NCBI RefSeq assembly: GCF_000347635.1
Contig: NC_020514.1
Location: 3,968,001 to 4,032,000 of the forward strand
DNA length: 64,000 nt
Reading direction: 5' to 3'
Origin: Paraglaciecola psychrophila 170
GTDB lineage: Bacteria > Pseudomonadota > Gammaproteobacteria > Enterobacterales > Alteromonadaceae
Shown: positions 39,475 through 48,532 of the stretch, one piece after another
How the letters are laid out: the number at the start of each line of letters is the position of its first letter
How positions within the stretch are numbered: the stretch's first letter is position 1
The notes under the pieces: generated by a model
Told to the model about the DNA's origin: nothing
The model's database searches: none
Seen by the model: only the letters and a program-made list of their open reading frames with translations
Position numbers and translations under genes: made by a program

Positions 39475-41073
39475 ATGTCACAATATCAGAATGATGTTAA
39501 ACAGATTGCAGAACTAAGATCAACCAAAGCAGGAGCTTGGAACGCAATTAACCCAGATTATGCTGCTCGTATGAAAGCTCAAAATCGCTTTAAAACTGGG
39601 TTGGATATTGCAAAATATACCGCAGCTATCATGCGTAAAGATATGCAGGAATATGATGCTGACTCAAGCCAGTACACTCAATCACTAGGTTGCTGGCACG
39701 GATTTATTGGACAACAGAAAATGTTGTCCGTAAAAAAACATCAAGGTACCACTGATAAAAGCTATTTATACCTATCTGGATGGATGGTTGCGGCATTACG
39801 TTCAGAGTTCGGTCCCCTTCCCGACCAGTCAATGCACGAAAAGACCTCAGTAGCATCATTAATAGAAGAACTATATACATTCTTACGCCAAGCCGATGCC
39901 CGTGAACTAGGTGATTTATTTAGACAGCTAGATGACGCTAAACAAAACGGTGGCGATACTGCTGCAATACAAAACGCTATTGATAATTATGAAACTCATG
40001 TTGTACCAATTATTGCTGATATTGATGCAGGATTTGGTAATGAAGAAGCAACGTATTTGCTTGCTAAAAAACTTATCGAAGCCGGAGCTTGTTGTATACA
40101 GATAGAAAACCAAGTATCTGACGCTAAACAATGTGGTCATCAGGATGGTAAAGTTACCGTTCCACACGAAGACTTCCTAGCCAAAATCAACGCAGTACGT
40201 TACGCATTTTTAGAGTTAGGCGTAGATGACGGTGTGATAGTTGCCCGTACCGACTCTTTAGGTGCTGGATTAACTCAAAAAATACCTGTATCACAGAAAG
40301 CAGGTGATTTGGCCGCTCAGTACAATGCATTCTTGGATGCGAGTGAAGTGACCTCTATAGATGATTTAGTAGATGGCGATTCTGTTCTTAAACAAGATGG
40401 CAAACTAGTAAAACCGGTACGTTTACCGAATGGATTATACAAATTTAAAGAAAACACTGGTTTTGACCGTGTAGTACTAGATTGCATCACTTCATTGCAA
40501 AATGGTGCAGACTTATTGTGGATTGAAACAGAAAAACCACACGTTGGTCAAATTGGCGATATGGTGCGAGCTATTAGAACCGAAATTCCTAACGCGAAGT
40601 TGGTTTATAACAATTCACCCTCTTTCAACTGGACCTTGAACTTCCGCCAGCAAATCTTTGATATCTGGTCAGAAGCCGGTAAAGACTTAAGCCAATACAA
40701 AAGAGACGAATTGATGTCGGTTAAATTTGACGACACTGATTTGGCCCTTGAAGCGGATGAAAAAATCCGAACTTTCCAAGCAGATGCTGCCAGAGAAGCA
40801 GGTATTTTCCATCACTTAATTACTTTACCTACTTATCATACAGCAGCGTTGTCTACTGATGATCTAGCCAAAGGTTACTTTGGTGACCAAGGTATGTTGG
40901 CATATGTTAAAGGTGTGCAGCGTAGAGAAATTAGACAAGGTCTTGCATGTGTTAAACACCAAGCGATGGCTGGCTCTAATATGGGTGATGACCATAAAGA
41001 ATACTTTTCTGGTGAACAAGCGCTTAAAGCATCAGGTGAAGATAATACTATGAACCAGTTCGACGCCGAATAA
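39475..41073 (+). CDS. aceA: Isocitrate lyase
   Basis: 532 residues from the ATG at 39475 (AGGAAT upstream); a longer frame from 39436 adds residues with no family match. It splits isocitrate to glyoxylate and succinate, the first glyoxylate-shunt step. It is the longer (~530-residue) bacterial type rather than the E. coli length. The catalytic Cys is in SDAKQCGHQDGKVTVP, with the metal site VPIIADIDAGFGNEEATYL and YNNSPSFNWTLNF. Malate synthase lies 1.3 kb downstream, with a LysR regulator between. Confidence 0.95.
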   Translation: MSQYQNDVKQIAELRSTKAGAWNAINPDYAARMKAQNRFKTGLDIAKYTAAIMRKDMQEYDADSSQYTQSLGCWHGFIGQQKMLSVKKHQGTTDKSYLYLSGWMVAALRSEFGPLPDQSMHEKTSVASLIEELYTFLRQADARELGDLFRQLDDAKQNGGDTAAIQNAIDNYETHVVPIIADIDAGFGNEEATYLLAKKLIEAGACCIQIENQVSDAKQCGHQDGKVTVPHEDFLAKINAVRYAFLELGVDDGVIVARTDSLGAGLTQKIPVSQKAGDLAAQYNAFLDASEVTSIDDLVDGDSVLKQDGKLVKPVRLPNGLYKFKENTGFDRVVLDCITSLQNGADLLWIETEKPHVGQIGDMVRAIRTEIPNAKLVYNNSPSFNWTLNFRQQIFDIWSEAGKDLSQYKRDELMSVKFDDTDLALEADEKIRTFQADAAREAGIFHHLITLPTYHTAALSTDDLAKGYFGDQGMLAYVKGVQRREIRQGLACVKHQAMAGSNMGDDHKEYFSGEQALKASGEDNTMNQFDAE

Positions 41074-41083
41074 GGTTCTACTC

Positions 41084-41113
41084 GAATAACGTTATAATTG
41101 AATAACGTTATAA
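41084..41113. repeat. Two direct repeats of a palindromic site downstream of aceA
   Basis: GAATAACGTTATAA occurs at 41084-41097 and again at 41100-41113, a 16-base period; each contains the perfect palindrome ATAACGTTAT. The arrangement resembles a tandem operator, but distance to the next start (about 210 bases) is long. Confidence 0.6.
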
Positions 41114-41119
41114 ATACCT

Positions 41120-41153
41120 ACGATAGCTTGCAGTGTCTACTGTGTGCTATCGT
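41120..41153 (+). terminator. Likely terminator hairpin of aceA
   Basis: ACGATAGC (41120-41127) pairs with GCTATCGT (41146-41153), with an inner CAGT/ACTG stem. The following sequence (CATCATTC) lacks a strong T-run, so efficiency is uncertain. Confidence 0.5.
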
Positions 41154-41325
41154 CATCATTCAACAAATCAATGCCAACAACGGCCAACTAGCTCCCTTCA
41201 ATTCACAGACCCTTTCACATTGACTATAAACAACTGTTATTTAACAAAAATTTAATATCTGGTAAAGATATTGAATACTGATAACATTCTACTATTACAT
41301 CAGTTTTCACAACGAGATAATAACC

Positions 41326-42270
41326 ATGAATATTGCTAAGGTAGATTTAAACTTATTGGTTTACTTAGATGTATTGCTAAGAGAAGGCAGTGTGACTAAA
41401 GCGGCAAACCAATTAAGTATTACTCAGCCTGCAATGAGCAATGGCTTGAGAAGACTGAGAGACTTATTCAAAGACCCACTTCTGGTGCGCACCAGTGATG
41501 GTATGACTCCTACCAAACGCGCCTTAGAATTAAAGCCTATTATCCGAGAAGTACTGTCTAAACTTGAAACAACAATTCAACCAGAAACTGATTTTAGCCC
41601 TCTTAAAAGTGAACGTACTTTTAGGATTATGGCCAGCGATTACGCAGAATCAACTTTATTAATGGAAGTTATTGGTAGGCTAATTAAACAAGCTCCGAAT
41701 GTTACCTTGGATCTGATTACCCCCAGCGATGTGACATTCTATGATGTAGAACAAGGTAGAGTTGATATGGCAATCAACCGGTTTGAAGAATTACCGCTTT
41801 CGTTCCATCAAAAGGTGGTGTGGTATGACACATTCTCTTGTGTGATAAATAGCCACAATTCAATAGTACAAAACTTTACACTGGAGCAATATTTAGACAA
41901 TAAACATATATGGGTCAGTAAAACCGGCTTTGGGGTGGGCGTTGGTATCGATCCCAAAGAGGTACAAAAGTTAGGCTGGGTCGATGCTGAGTTGACAAAA
42001 ATTGGTAAACAACGGGATATACGTGTCTTTACTCGTCATTATCACGTTGCGCTACAACTCGCTAAAGCACAAAATTTAATTGCAACCTTACCCAGTAGGG
42101 CTGCCAATATGTATAAAGATGACCCTGAAGTAGAGATACTCGCCCCCCCATTTGATATACCGCCTATAGCATTAAAAATGGCATGGAGTGCTTTGCTACA
42201 ACACGACGCTGGTCACATATGGCTAAGAAGACTGATTGGAGAGGTGGGGGCAGAACTAACCAATACATAA
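41326..42270 (+). CDS. LysR-type transcriptional regulator
   Basis: 314 residues. N-terminal winged helix-turn-helix (about 6-65: LNLLVYLDVLLREGSVTKAANQLS, TQPAMSNGLRRLRDLF) and a periplasmic-binding-like effector domain starting near 95 (ERTFRIMASDYAESTLL). Resembles the NodD/LeuO-like LysR branch. Placed between aceA and malate synthase on the same strand, so it is the obvious candidate regulator of the glyoxylate shunt; the ligand is unknown. Confidence 0.92.
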   Translation: MNIAKVDLNLLVYLDVLLREGSVTKAANQLSITQPAMSNGLRRLRDLFKDPLLVRTSDGMTPTKRALELKPIIREVLSKLETTIQPETDFSPLKSERTFRIMASDYAESTLLMEVIGRLIKQAPNVTLDLITPSDVTFYDVEQGRVDMAINRFEELPLSFHQKVVWYDTFSCVINSHNSIVQNFTLEQYLDNKHIWVSKTGFGVGVGIDPKEVQKLGWVDAELTKIGKQRDIRVFTRHYHVALQLAKAQNLIATLPSRAANMYKDDPEVEILAPPFDIPPIALKMAWSALLQHDAGHIWLRRLIGEVGAELTNT

Positions 42271-42372
42271 GCTTGATTTTCTGTATGAATGGGAAGAATA
42301 AACCACATAAATTAATGCGTATAATGCTAACAAGGTAGACTGAGCTTAATGTGAATTACCTAAGAGTAAAAT

Positions 42373-44562
42373 ATGCAACTTACCCAAACCGCACAACTTG
42401 AATACATTCAAAAGGGCCGATTAAAGGTTGCCAAACAGCTAGACCAGTTTATCAAGCAACATGTTTTACCCGGCACAGAGGTGTTAGCTGACGAGCTTTG
42501 GGCAAATTTTGCAGATGTTCTACCCGAACTTTTATCTATTAATCAAAGTCTGTTGCAAAAAAGAGCTAATCTGCAGTTGCAAATAGATGAATATTGTATG
42601 CAAAGACAATCGATCAATGTTCCAGAGTACAAAGCCTTTCTTACCGAGATTGGCTATTTACAACCTACCCCCGAAGATTTTCAAATTAACACTAGCAACG
42701 TCGATGCTGAAATTGCCACCATGGCAGGCCCTCAGCTAGTTGTTCCCATCAATAATGCTAGATTCGCTTTGAATGCAGCAAATGCTAGATGGGGTAGTCT
42801 TTACGACGCGGTTTACGGGTCGGATATTATTGAGCAAACAGTTGGCAGTAAAACGAAAGGTTACGATGCAGCTAGAGGGCAACAAGTCATCGACTATGCC
42901 AGAAAATGGCTAGATGTTATTGCACCTCTAAAAGTAGGCAGCCATGTACAAAGTAAAAAATACGCTATTGATAACGGTAAACTACTCGTCACATTGACTG
43001 ATGATACCGTAGAAGGTTTAAACACACCTGAGCAGTTCGCTGGCTTTCAAGGCTCGATTCAACAACCCACCTGTATTTTAATTAAACACAATAATATACA
43101 TGCCGAAATTCGATTTGATCAACATAGCGTTATCGGCCAACAAGATACAGCTAACATCAAAGATGTATTTCTAGAATCTGCATTAACCACCATTATGGAC
43201 TGCGAAGACTCAGTTGCGGCGGTAGACGCAGCAGATAAAACCTTAGTGTACAAAAACTGGTTAGGCCTCATTAAGGGCGATTTAACCGCTACAATAACCA
43301 GCGGCAGCAAACAAATAACACGTAGTTTAAATCCAGATAGACAATATGTGTCAACATCAGGAGCAACATTTAGCCTATCTGGCAGAAGCTTGATGTTTAT
43401 TCGTAATGTCGGACACTTGATGACAACTGACGCCATCCTGTTTGATGATAAACCTATTTACGAAGGGATCATGGACGCTCTAATCACCAGCTTAATATCA
43501 AAACATGACTTACTGGGTAATGGCGTGTTCAAAAATAGCCAAGCAGGTAGCGTTTATATCGTCAAACCCAAAATGCATGGGCCGGAAGAAGTCGCTTATG
43601 CTGATTTGTTATTTTCTAAAATGGAATCGGTACTCAGTTTGCCCAAACATAGCATCAAAATTGGCCTAATGGATGAAGAGAGACGCACCAGCCTGAATTT
43701 AAAAGCCTGTATACAAGCAGCAAAAGACAGAGTGGTATTTATCAACACTGGCTTCCTAGATCGCACTGGTGATGAAATACACACATCTATGCACCTAGGC
43801 GCGTTTGCCACCAAAGCCACCATAAAAGTCAGACCTTGGTTAAACGCTTACGAACAATCTAATGTGGTGACTGGCATGAACTCAGGATTGTCCGGAAAAG
43901 CACAGATTGGTAAAGGTATGTGGCCCATCCCAGATAATATGGCCGAAATGATGCAGGCAAAAATTGCACATGTGCGCTCAGGAGCAAACACCGCTTGGGT
44001 GCCCTCACCTACGGCTGCAACGTTACATGCTCTGCATTATCATCAAGAAAATGTGTTCGACATCAGAATGAACATGACGGGCAAAGACGATGGGTTACTG
44101 GAGCAAATGCTAGATATACCGCTGCTTAAAGACGAAAAATTATCACTTGAGCAGATACAGCGTGAGCTTGATAACAATGTGCAAGGCATTTTAGGTTATG
44201 TGGTCAGATGGGTTAATCAAGGTATTGGTTGCTCCAAAGTACCTGACATCAACAACGTAGGTTTAATGGAAGACAGAGCCACCTTGAGAATATCTAGCCA
44301 ACACATTGCTAACTGGTTGATGCATAAAGTTATAACAACAGAGCAAGTTGAGACATCAATGCAAATTATGGCAAAATTAGTTGATGCTCAAAATGTAAAT
44401 GATGCAGAATATATAGCTATGACACCTGATACCGGTGAGTCCATCGCTTTTCAGGCAGCTCATGATTTAATATTTAAAGGGCAAGACCAACCTTGTGGTT
44501 ATACTGAGCCTTTGTTGCATGCCAAAAGGAGAGCGATGAAAAGAAGTTTGAAAGCGCTTTAA
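42373..44562 (+). CDS. glcB: Malate synthase G
   Basis: 729 residues, the length of the single-chain G isoform. Condenses glyoxylate with acetyl-CoA to malate. Family stretches include NARWGSLYDAVYGSDII, TTIMDCEDSVAAVDA, SLMFIRNVGHLMTTDAI, KIGLMDEERRTSLNLKAC and GAFATKATIKVRPWLNAYEQ; the catalytic Arg and Asp lie in these conserved parts. Pairs with aceA to complete the glyoxylate shunt. Confidence 0.95.
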   Translation: MQLTQTAQLEYIQKGRLKVAKQLDQFIKQHVLPGTEVLADELWANFADVLPELLSINQSLLQKRANLQLQIDEYCMQRQSINVPEYKAFLTEIGYLQPTPEDFQINTSNVDAEIATMAGPQLVVPINNARFALNAANARWGSLYDAVYGSDIIEQTVGSKTKGYDAARGQQVIDYARKWLDVIAPLKVGSHVQSKKYAIDNGKLLVTLTDDTVEGLNTPEQFAGFQGSIQQPTCILIKHNNIHAEIRFDQHSVIGQQDTANIKDVFLESALTTIMDCEDSVAAVDAADKTLVYKNWLGLIKGDLTATITSGSKQITRSLNPDRQYVSTSGATFSLSGRSLMFIRNVGHLMTTDAILFDDKPIYEGIMDALITSLISKHDLLGNGVFKNSQAGSVYIVKPKMHGPEEVAYADLLFSKMESVLSLPKHSIKIGLMDEERRTSLNLKACIQAAKDRVVFINTGFLDRTGDEIHTSMHLGAFATKATIKVRPWLNAYEQSNVVTGMNSGLSGKAQIGKGMWPIPDNMAEMMQAKIAHVRSGANTAWVPSPTAATLHALHYHQENVFDIRMNMTGKDDGLLEQMLDIPLLKDEKLSLEQIQRELDNNVQGILGYVVRWVNQGIGCSKVPDINNVGLMEDRATLRISSQHIANWLMHKVITTEQVETSMQIMAKLVDAQNVNDAEYIAMTPDTGESIAFQAAHDLIFKGQDQPCGYTEPLLHAKRRAMKRSLKAL

Positions 44563-44629
44563 TTAAGCATTCTACTTAGCTAAGTTGGGAAAGAATGAAT
44601 ACTGGTTGCCTCTACATTACCCTTAAATA

Positions 44630-44836
44630 CTATTTCTCGTAATGGTGAGGCCCCATTATCAACATGACCAAAGCTCTGAGTGACTTAACAAAAAAGTGGG
44701 GAATTAAAATCTTTAGAGGCATTTTTAAAAAATGACCACGTAAAAACATCATAAAACGCGCAAATTTATTCCTTCGATTGTCAAATAAATCATGACTTGG
44801 TATGAGAGCAGGTAGAATAATAGCTTTGATAAACAT
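44630..44836 (-). pseudogene. Displaced C-terminus of the nucleotidyltransferase (frameshifted)
   Basis: 68 codons in another frame from the upstream gene. The sequence FMMFLRGHFLKMPLKILIPHF matches the usual C-terminal R(S/G)HxxxMPLxxLxPH pattern of this nucleotidyltransferase family. The frame can be joined upstream through YSVTFLNT if one base is added to the A6T5 run near 44859-44869. Independent translation is unlikely. Confidence 0.75.
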
Positions 44837-44841
44837 GGTGT

Positions 44842-45732
44842 TTAAAAATGTAACAGAATAAAAATTTTTTCTTTTGATAGAGTATCTACTCGGTGAACAT
44901 TAAACAAATGATCACACAAATACAAAGCGTAATACCACTCTTTGGAAAAGTTTAGATTATTAGCAACTTGGTTAATAGCCGTTATCTGATGCTCGTTTTC
45001 ATAATCCAGCAATAACATATGGATATCAACAATATCCCGAAAACTCTTTTCGTAATCTTCGTTGTAAAATAAATGAATAATACAGTGCATAATAATCATT
45101 TCTGCACTCAGCGTCAGATGACCAAATTCAGTTTCAATTTTATTCCCAAAAAGGTAATGCTGAGGAATAACAATACCAGTAATGGGTGGGATAATAGTAT
45201 GGTGTACATCTAAAGTGACGCCACGTTCGGGATGGCTAAATGGCGGAAGTTCATGCACCCATTTTCGGTAATACTGTTCGTCATAATCATCTAATTTTTT
45301 TTCAAGCCAGCCGTCTTGTTTTAATGCATTCTCAACTTTTAGCAAGTCAACTTTTGGGACTAATATATCAATGTCACTCATTACACGACCAAAGTGATTA
45401 CTGGAATTCTTAAGCACGTACGCAGCACCTTTTAAAAACGCTGGTTTACAGTCAATAACAGCCAGACAATCTGATAATATACTCACCTCAGCATTAACTT
45501 GTTGAACCTGTCGATCAGCATAGCGTTTAGCCGATAATAAATGACCAAGAGCAAATTCAGGAACGAGATTCAATTGCTCATGTCGTTGCAAAAAATAATA
45601 GAACGAGCCCAGCATATCCGCACCACGCAAAATTCTGAGTAACTGCTCCCACTGTTTCAGACTAAGCCCTTCAACTGACTCTTTACGAGCAACCAAGGCG
45701 AAAAAATTTTGTGCCGTAAATAGACTCGTCAT
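44842..45732 (-). CDS. Nucleotidyltransferase family protein of the HPr-rel-A type locus (C-terminus out of frame)
   Basis: 296 residues here; about 365 if the displaced end at 44630-44836 is restored. The nucleotidyltransferase fold is shown by FLKGAAYVLKNSSNHFGRVMSDIDILVPKVDL, where SDIDILV is the metal-binding DxD motif, and by DVHHTIIPP. Relatives occur beside HprK-related kinases in exosortase-bearing bacteria. Its start overlaps the kinase stop (TAATG). Substrate unknown. Confidence 0.85.
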   Translation of the reverse strand: MTSLFTAQNFFALVARKESVEGLSLKQWEQLLRILRGADMLGSFYYFLQRHEQLNLVPEFALGHLLSAKRYADRQVQQVNAEVSILSDCLAVIDCKPAFLKGAAYVLKNSSNHFGRVMSDIDILVPKVDLLKVENALKQDGWLEKKLDDYDEQYYRKWVHELPPFSHPERGVTLDVHHTIIPPITGIVIPQHYLFGNKIETEFGHLTLSAEMIIMHCIIHLFYNEDYEKSFRDIVDIHMLLLDYENEHQITAINQVANNLNFSKEWYYALYLCDHLFNVHRVDTLSKEKIFILLHF

Positions 45733-46586
45733 TACCTTACCAGTTCATCAAAAAAAGCGCTTAGGCCATCATACGAAGAATAACCAATCCCAAAAAACTG
45801 ACTACTATCAACAACCGATTTTATAGTATTAAAGCCATCTTCTCCCACAACATTATAATTAAACGCGTGATGTACTAAACGCGAGAAACCATCTGTTTGG
45901 GATACTTTTTTAATGTTAAGTTGACTACCCACTTGATACTTTGGAAAAACTACAGCGACAACTTCAACATCGCTAAGCTCATTGTACTCGGCACGCGTCA
46001 TCAATTTTACATGTGCTATGTCGCCTTTGTGAGTGCCATAAACAATAGGTGACATAGTAGCTTCGGGGACCAATGTTTTTATGACGTCAATAGATTTGTT
46101 TTTAAGGGACGCCGGCCGATGCATCGGCCTCACTCGATTACTATTTAAACCAATTATCGCCATTTCATCGGAATATACTTGCCAATCATTAAGTCCAAAA
46201 TAAGTGGCTAATGTACTTTTACCTGAGCCTGGCTGCGCAGGACAAATAATAGCTTTGCCGTTTTTTACAATGACTGAAGAGTGAATCAATAAATGATTAA
46301 AATCAAAAGATGCAATACACCAATTAAGTCCCCACTCTAAAGACGGCAATAACAAATTTTTTTTAAGAGGATGAAAAGGCCGCTGTTGATCAATGTAAAT
46401 ACTGACTTGGGGTTTAATAAAACGGCGCAAAAAAGAAGTGTTTTTAACAGTAAGATGAAAATCAATGGGTTTGTCTGGATGTAAATCAAAACTATCATCA
46501 TACAATAGTCGTAAACTAGGTTGGATAAATTTAGGGCAATGTTCAATGTTAAAACGATAAATGCCTAGGTCTAGTATCGAGTTCAC
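45732..46586 (-). CDS. HprK-related kinase (HPr-rel-A system)
   Basis: 284 residues. The P-loop PGSGKST lies in the context KAIICPAQPGSGKSTLATYF, with DEMAIIG (Walker B-like) and RPASLKNKSID following, as in HprK-related kinase A proteins. True HPr is not encoded nearby. The kinase, the PqqD-like protein, and the nucleotidyltransferase form the recurring HPr-rel-A cassette. The phosphorylated target is unknown. It overlaps the PqqD-like gene by four bases. Confidence 0.87.
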   Translation of the reverse strand: MNSILDLGIYRFNIEHCPKFIQPSLRLLYDDSFDLHPDKPIDFHLTVKNTSFLRRFIKPQVSIYIDQQRPFHPLKKNLLLPSLEWGLNWCIASFDFNHLLIHSSVIVKNGKAIICPAQPGSGKSTLATYFGLNDWQVYSDEMAIIGLNSNRVRPMHRPASLKNKSIDVIKTLVPEATMSPIVYGTHKGDIAHVKLMTRAEYNELSDVEVVAVVFPKYQVGSQLNIKKVSQTDGFSRLVHHAFNYNVVGEDGFNTIKSVVDSSQFFGIGYSSYDGLSAFFDELVR

Positions 46587-46834
46587 AAACGCTCAGTTAA
46601 AAAATTGTGCTCAAGCAACTGACGTTTTAACTCACCAAGTGCTTCATCAGTTCTACAAATCAAATAAAACCAATCTAAATCAATTTTCCCATCATGTAAG
46701 CGAAGTTTTTCAAAAGGCGACAAATCAAATTGAATGCAAGAAGTGGAAAAGTCTTCGGTCGAAAAAAAAACTAATCCACTTAAATCAGGTAAAATATGAC
46801 AGACCATATTAGGAGCAATACTAAACTTCGTCAA
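46583..46834 (-). CDS. PqqD-like protein of the HPr-rel-A type locus
   Basis: About 83 residues from a TTG at 46834, four bases after the upstream stop; Met at 46807 is another option. The open frame extends to 46951, but that would overlap the preceding gene by 113 bases in another frame. The fold signal is SIAPNMVCHILPDLSGLVFFSTED...FDLSPFEKL, then an LICRTDEALGELKRQLLEHNFL helix, like PqqD/RRE domains that bind peptides. The small size and order before the HprK-like gene fit the HPr-rel-A PqqD family. The start codon is uncertain. Confidence 0.7.
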   Translation of the reverse strand: MTKFSIAPNMVCHILPDLSGLVFFSTEDFSTSCIQFDLSPFEKLRLHDGKIDLDWFYLICRTDEALGELKRQLLEHNFLTERL

Positions 46835-46838
46835 ATTC

Positions 46839-47513
46839 TTAAGAGCAACCGCTTCCAGCTGGCAAAAAATATGGAGTGGTTGAATTTTCTCCTCCATTTT
46901 CCCAAGCGGCTTTAAGGTCTGTCGTTGTTTTAGGGCCCGTTGAATCTGCATCTTCCTTAATTATCATCACACTCCATACATGTTGGATTAATTCGTTAGC
47001 GTCTGCCAATGGAGCTAATTCGCCATAAAAGCCAAACAATGCATTCAAATAATAAGCAGCAAAGTTTGATGGTTCTCCGTTAGCATTTAAATAATCTTCG
47101 ACATTGAAATCAACGTCAGAAACAATTCCTCGAGGGTCAACAAGAGTCAAAGTAGGTAGGTTCTTAATATAGGTCCGCACATTGCAAAAGGCGGCACTCT
47201 CTTGCTCGGTCGTGTAGCCATTCAAGCCAAACAAATCCCGAACTTTATTGCGTTTATTGTTACTAAGACCGTTCTTAACAAATTTTTTCCAGCTTCCGGG
47301 AGAACGTCCACCTCTTACGTACGGTATAATACAAACCGTGCCTGCACTGCGTGAACCACCAGACAATCCAGATGTATTGCAAGCACCCCAAACAGATTGG
47401 GCAGGTAATGTTGTTATCGCGACACCAGCAGATGATTGAATTAAAAATTTACGCCTAGCACTTTTTTGTGTTTTTTCAACCTTAGGCATATTTTCACTCC
47501 ACAGTTCATTCAT
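46839..47513 (-). CDS. Secreted protein with twin-arginine-like signal, function unknown
   Basis: 224 residues from the ATG at 47513 (AGGA eight bases before); a longer frame to 47561 lacks a ribosome site. The N-terminus has SARRKFLIQSSAGVAITTLPA, resembling a Tat signal. The mature part has four or five Cys (GACNTSG, TVCIIPY, FCNVRTY, SGCS at the end) and the stretch RGGRSPGSWKKFVKNG. I do not recognise the family. It leads the operon with the PqqD-like, kinase and nucleotidyltransferase genes, so it may be the protein they handle or modify. Confidence 0.75.
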   Translation of the reverse strand: MNELWSENMPKVEKTQKSARRKFLIQSSAGVAITTLPAQSVWGACNTSGLSGGSRSAGTVCIIPYVRGGRSPGSWKKFVKNGLSNNKRNKVRDLFGLNGYTTEQESAAFCNVRTYIKNLPTLTLVDPRGIVSDVDFNVEDYLNANGEPSNFAAYYLNALFGFYGELAPLADANELIQHVWSVMIIKEDADSTGPKTTTDLKAAWENGGENSTTPYFLPAGSGCS

Positions 47514-47544
47514 TGTCATTTTCCTAAAACTTAATATTAACGAG

Positions 47545-47561
47545 TGCAAAAAACACGCCAA
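47545..47561 (-). promoter_or_regulatory. Sigma-54 type promoter of the RR-signal/HPr-rel-A operon
   Basis: On the minus strand TTGGCGTGTTTTTTGCA carries GG (47559-47558) and GC (47547-47546) separated by exactly 10 bases, as required for RpoN. Transcription would start near 47534, about 20 bases before the chosen ATG. Confidence 0.72.
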
Positions 47562-47611
47562 ATCACAAGCGATTGATATACAACAAAAAATAAAACGCGC
47601 ATGTCAACTTA

Positions 47612-47628
47612 TGTAAAAAATAGTGACA
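47612..47628. promoter_or_regulatory. Upstream activator element TGTAAAAAATA-N2-GACA (copy 1)
   Basis: TGTAAAAAATAGTGACA here matches TGTAAAAAATACCGACA at 55426-55442; identity continues four more bases (CTAA). It lies 53 bases upstream of the -24 element, a suitable place for a sigma-54 activator. Confidence 0.65.
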
Positions 47629-47645
47629 CTAATTCTTATGTTTTA

Positions 47646-48425
47646 TTAGTTTACCTTTAGGCCCTTACGCTTAGCAAGTTGTATCAAGTATTTAACTGGA
47701 ATCGCATAACTAATGCCTGAAGGTTTTTCTAATACCGTTTCTTTGGACTCTTTTACAAACACTTTATTTAAAATACCTAATACCTCACCATTTTCAGAGT
47801 TATACAACGGACTACCACTATTCCCTGGGTAAGCGGTTATATCTAGCTGGTAAATCATAAACTTGCCCTCAAGCCTCTTAAGCATGTTTATTGATAACTG
47901 GCTTGAATGCGCACTAGGAATAACATCAGGCGTAGTAGCGGCGATAATACCTCGGTGTGTTGCAGGGTATAGACCTAAAACCGCGCCGATTGGGAAGCCG
48001 GTTAATAACACTTCAGTGGCATCCTCAGCATATGCCTGACCAGCCAATGTGACAGAGGGTAGTTTGCTATCAATTTTTAAAATCACTAAATCATGATCTC
48101 GATCTTTAGCAATGATCTCGGCTTTGTGAATTTTTGGCTTTCGTCCTGTGCCTGAAAATACGATATGGTATTGGACTTTTTGAGGGTCAAGCCCTTTAGA
48201 AACAACATGATAATTGGTGGCGATCAAAGAACCATCACCAAATACAAAACCTGTTCCTCGAAGCTGATGAGTTTGTGTTCCCATCGCATCATACAGACCA
48301 ACCCCCACTACCGAAGGCTTTACCTTAGCAACCACTTGTGTGATTGAATGGCCGAAAACATGAGGAACAAACAACAAGCTTACCCCTATCAGTCCGGTTA
48401 AAAATAAAAATTTACGTATAAACAT
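47646..48425 (-). CDS. Secreted trypsin-like serine protease (S1C, DegP-like catalytic domain)
   Basis: 259 residues with a signal peptide (LFLTGLIGVSLLFVPHVFG). The catalytic triad is visible: His in ATNYHVVS, Asp in DRDHDLVILKI, Ser in AYPGNSGSPLYN. No PDZ domain follows, unlike DegP. It is a periplasmic or secreted protease between the RR-signal gene and the epimerase gene. A role in trimming exported proteins of this region is conjecture. Confidence 0.9.
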   Translation of the reverse strand: MFIRKFLFLTGLIGVSLLFVPHVFGHSITQVVAKVKPSVVGVGLYDAMGTQTHQLRGTGFVFGDGSLIATNYHVVSKGLDPQKVQYHIVFSGTGRKPKIHKAEIIAKDRDHDLVILKIDSKLPSVTLAGQAYAEDATEVLLTGFPIGAVLGLYPATHRGIIAATTPDVIPSAHSSQLSINMLKRLEGKFMIYQLDITAYPGNSGSPLYNSENGEVLGILNKVFVKESKETVLEKPSGISYAIPVKYLIQLAKRKGLKVN

Positions 48426-48532
48426 ATATTTTAAATACTGTTCCTATTATGTATTTAAGTATAATCACAAATATTGAAGCTCTCTTCCAATCATATTTTA
48501 GTAAAAAGTATTGATCTCAAAAGGTTTTATTT

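Noticed and set aside
46835..46951. Longer start for the PqqD-like gene
   Set aside because: It would overlap the preceding gene by over 100 bases in another frame, and the added residues do not resemble the family.
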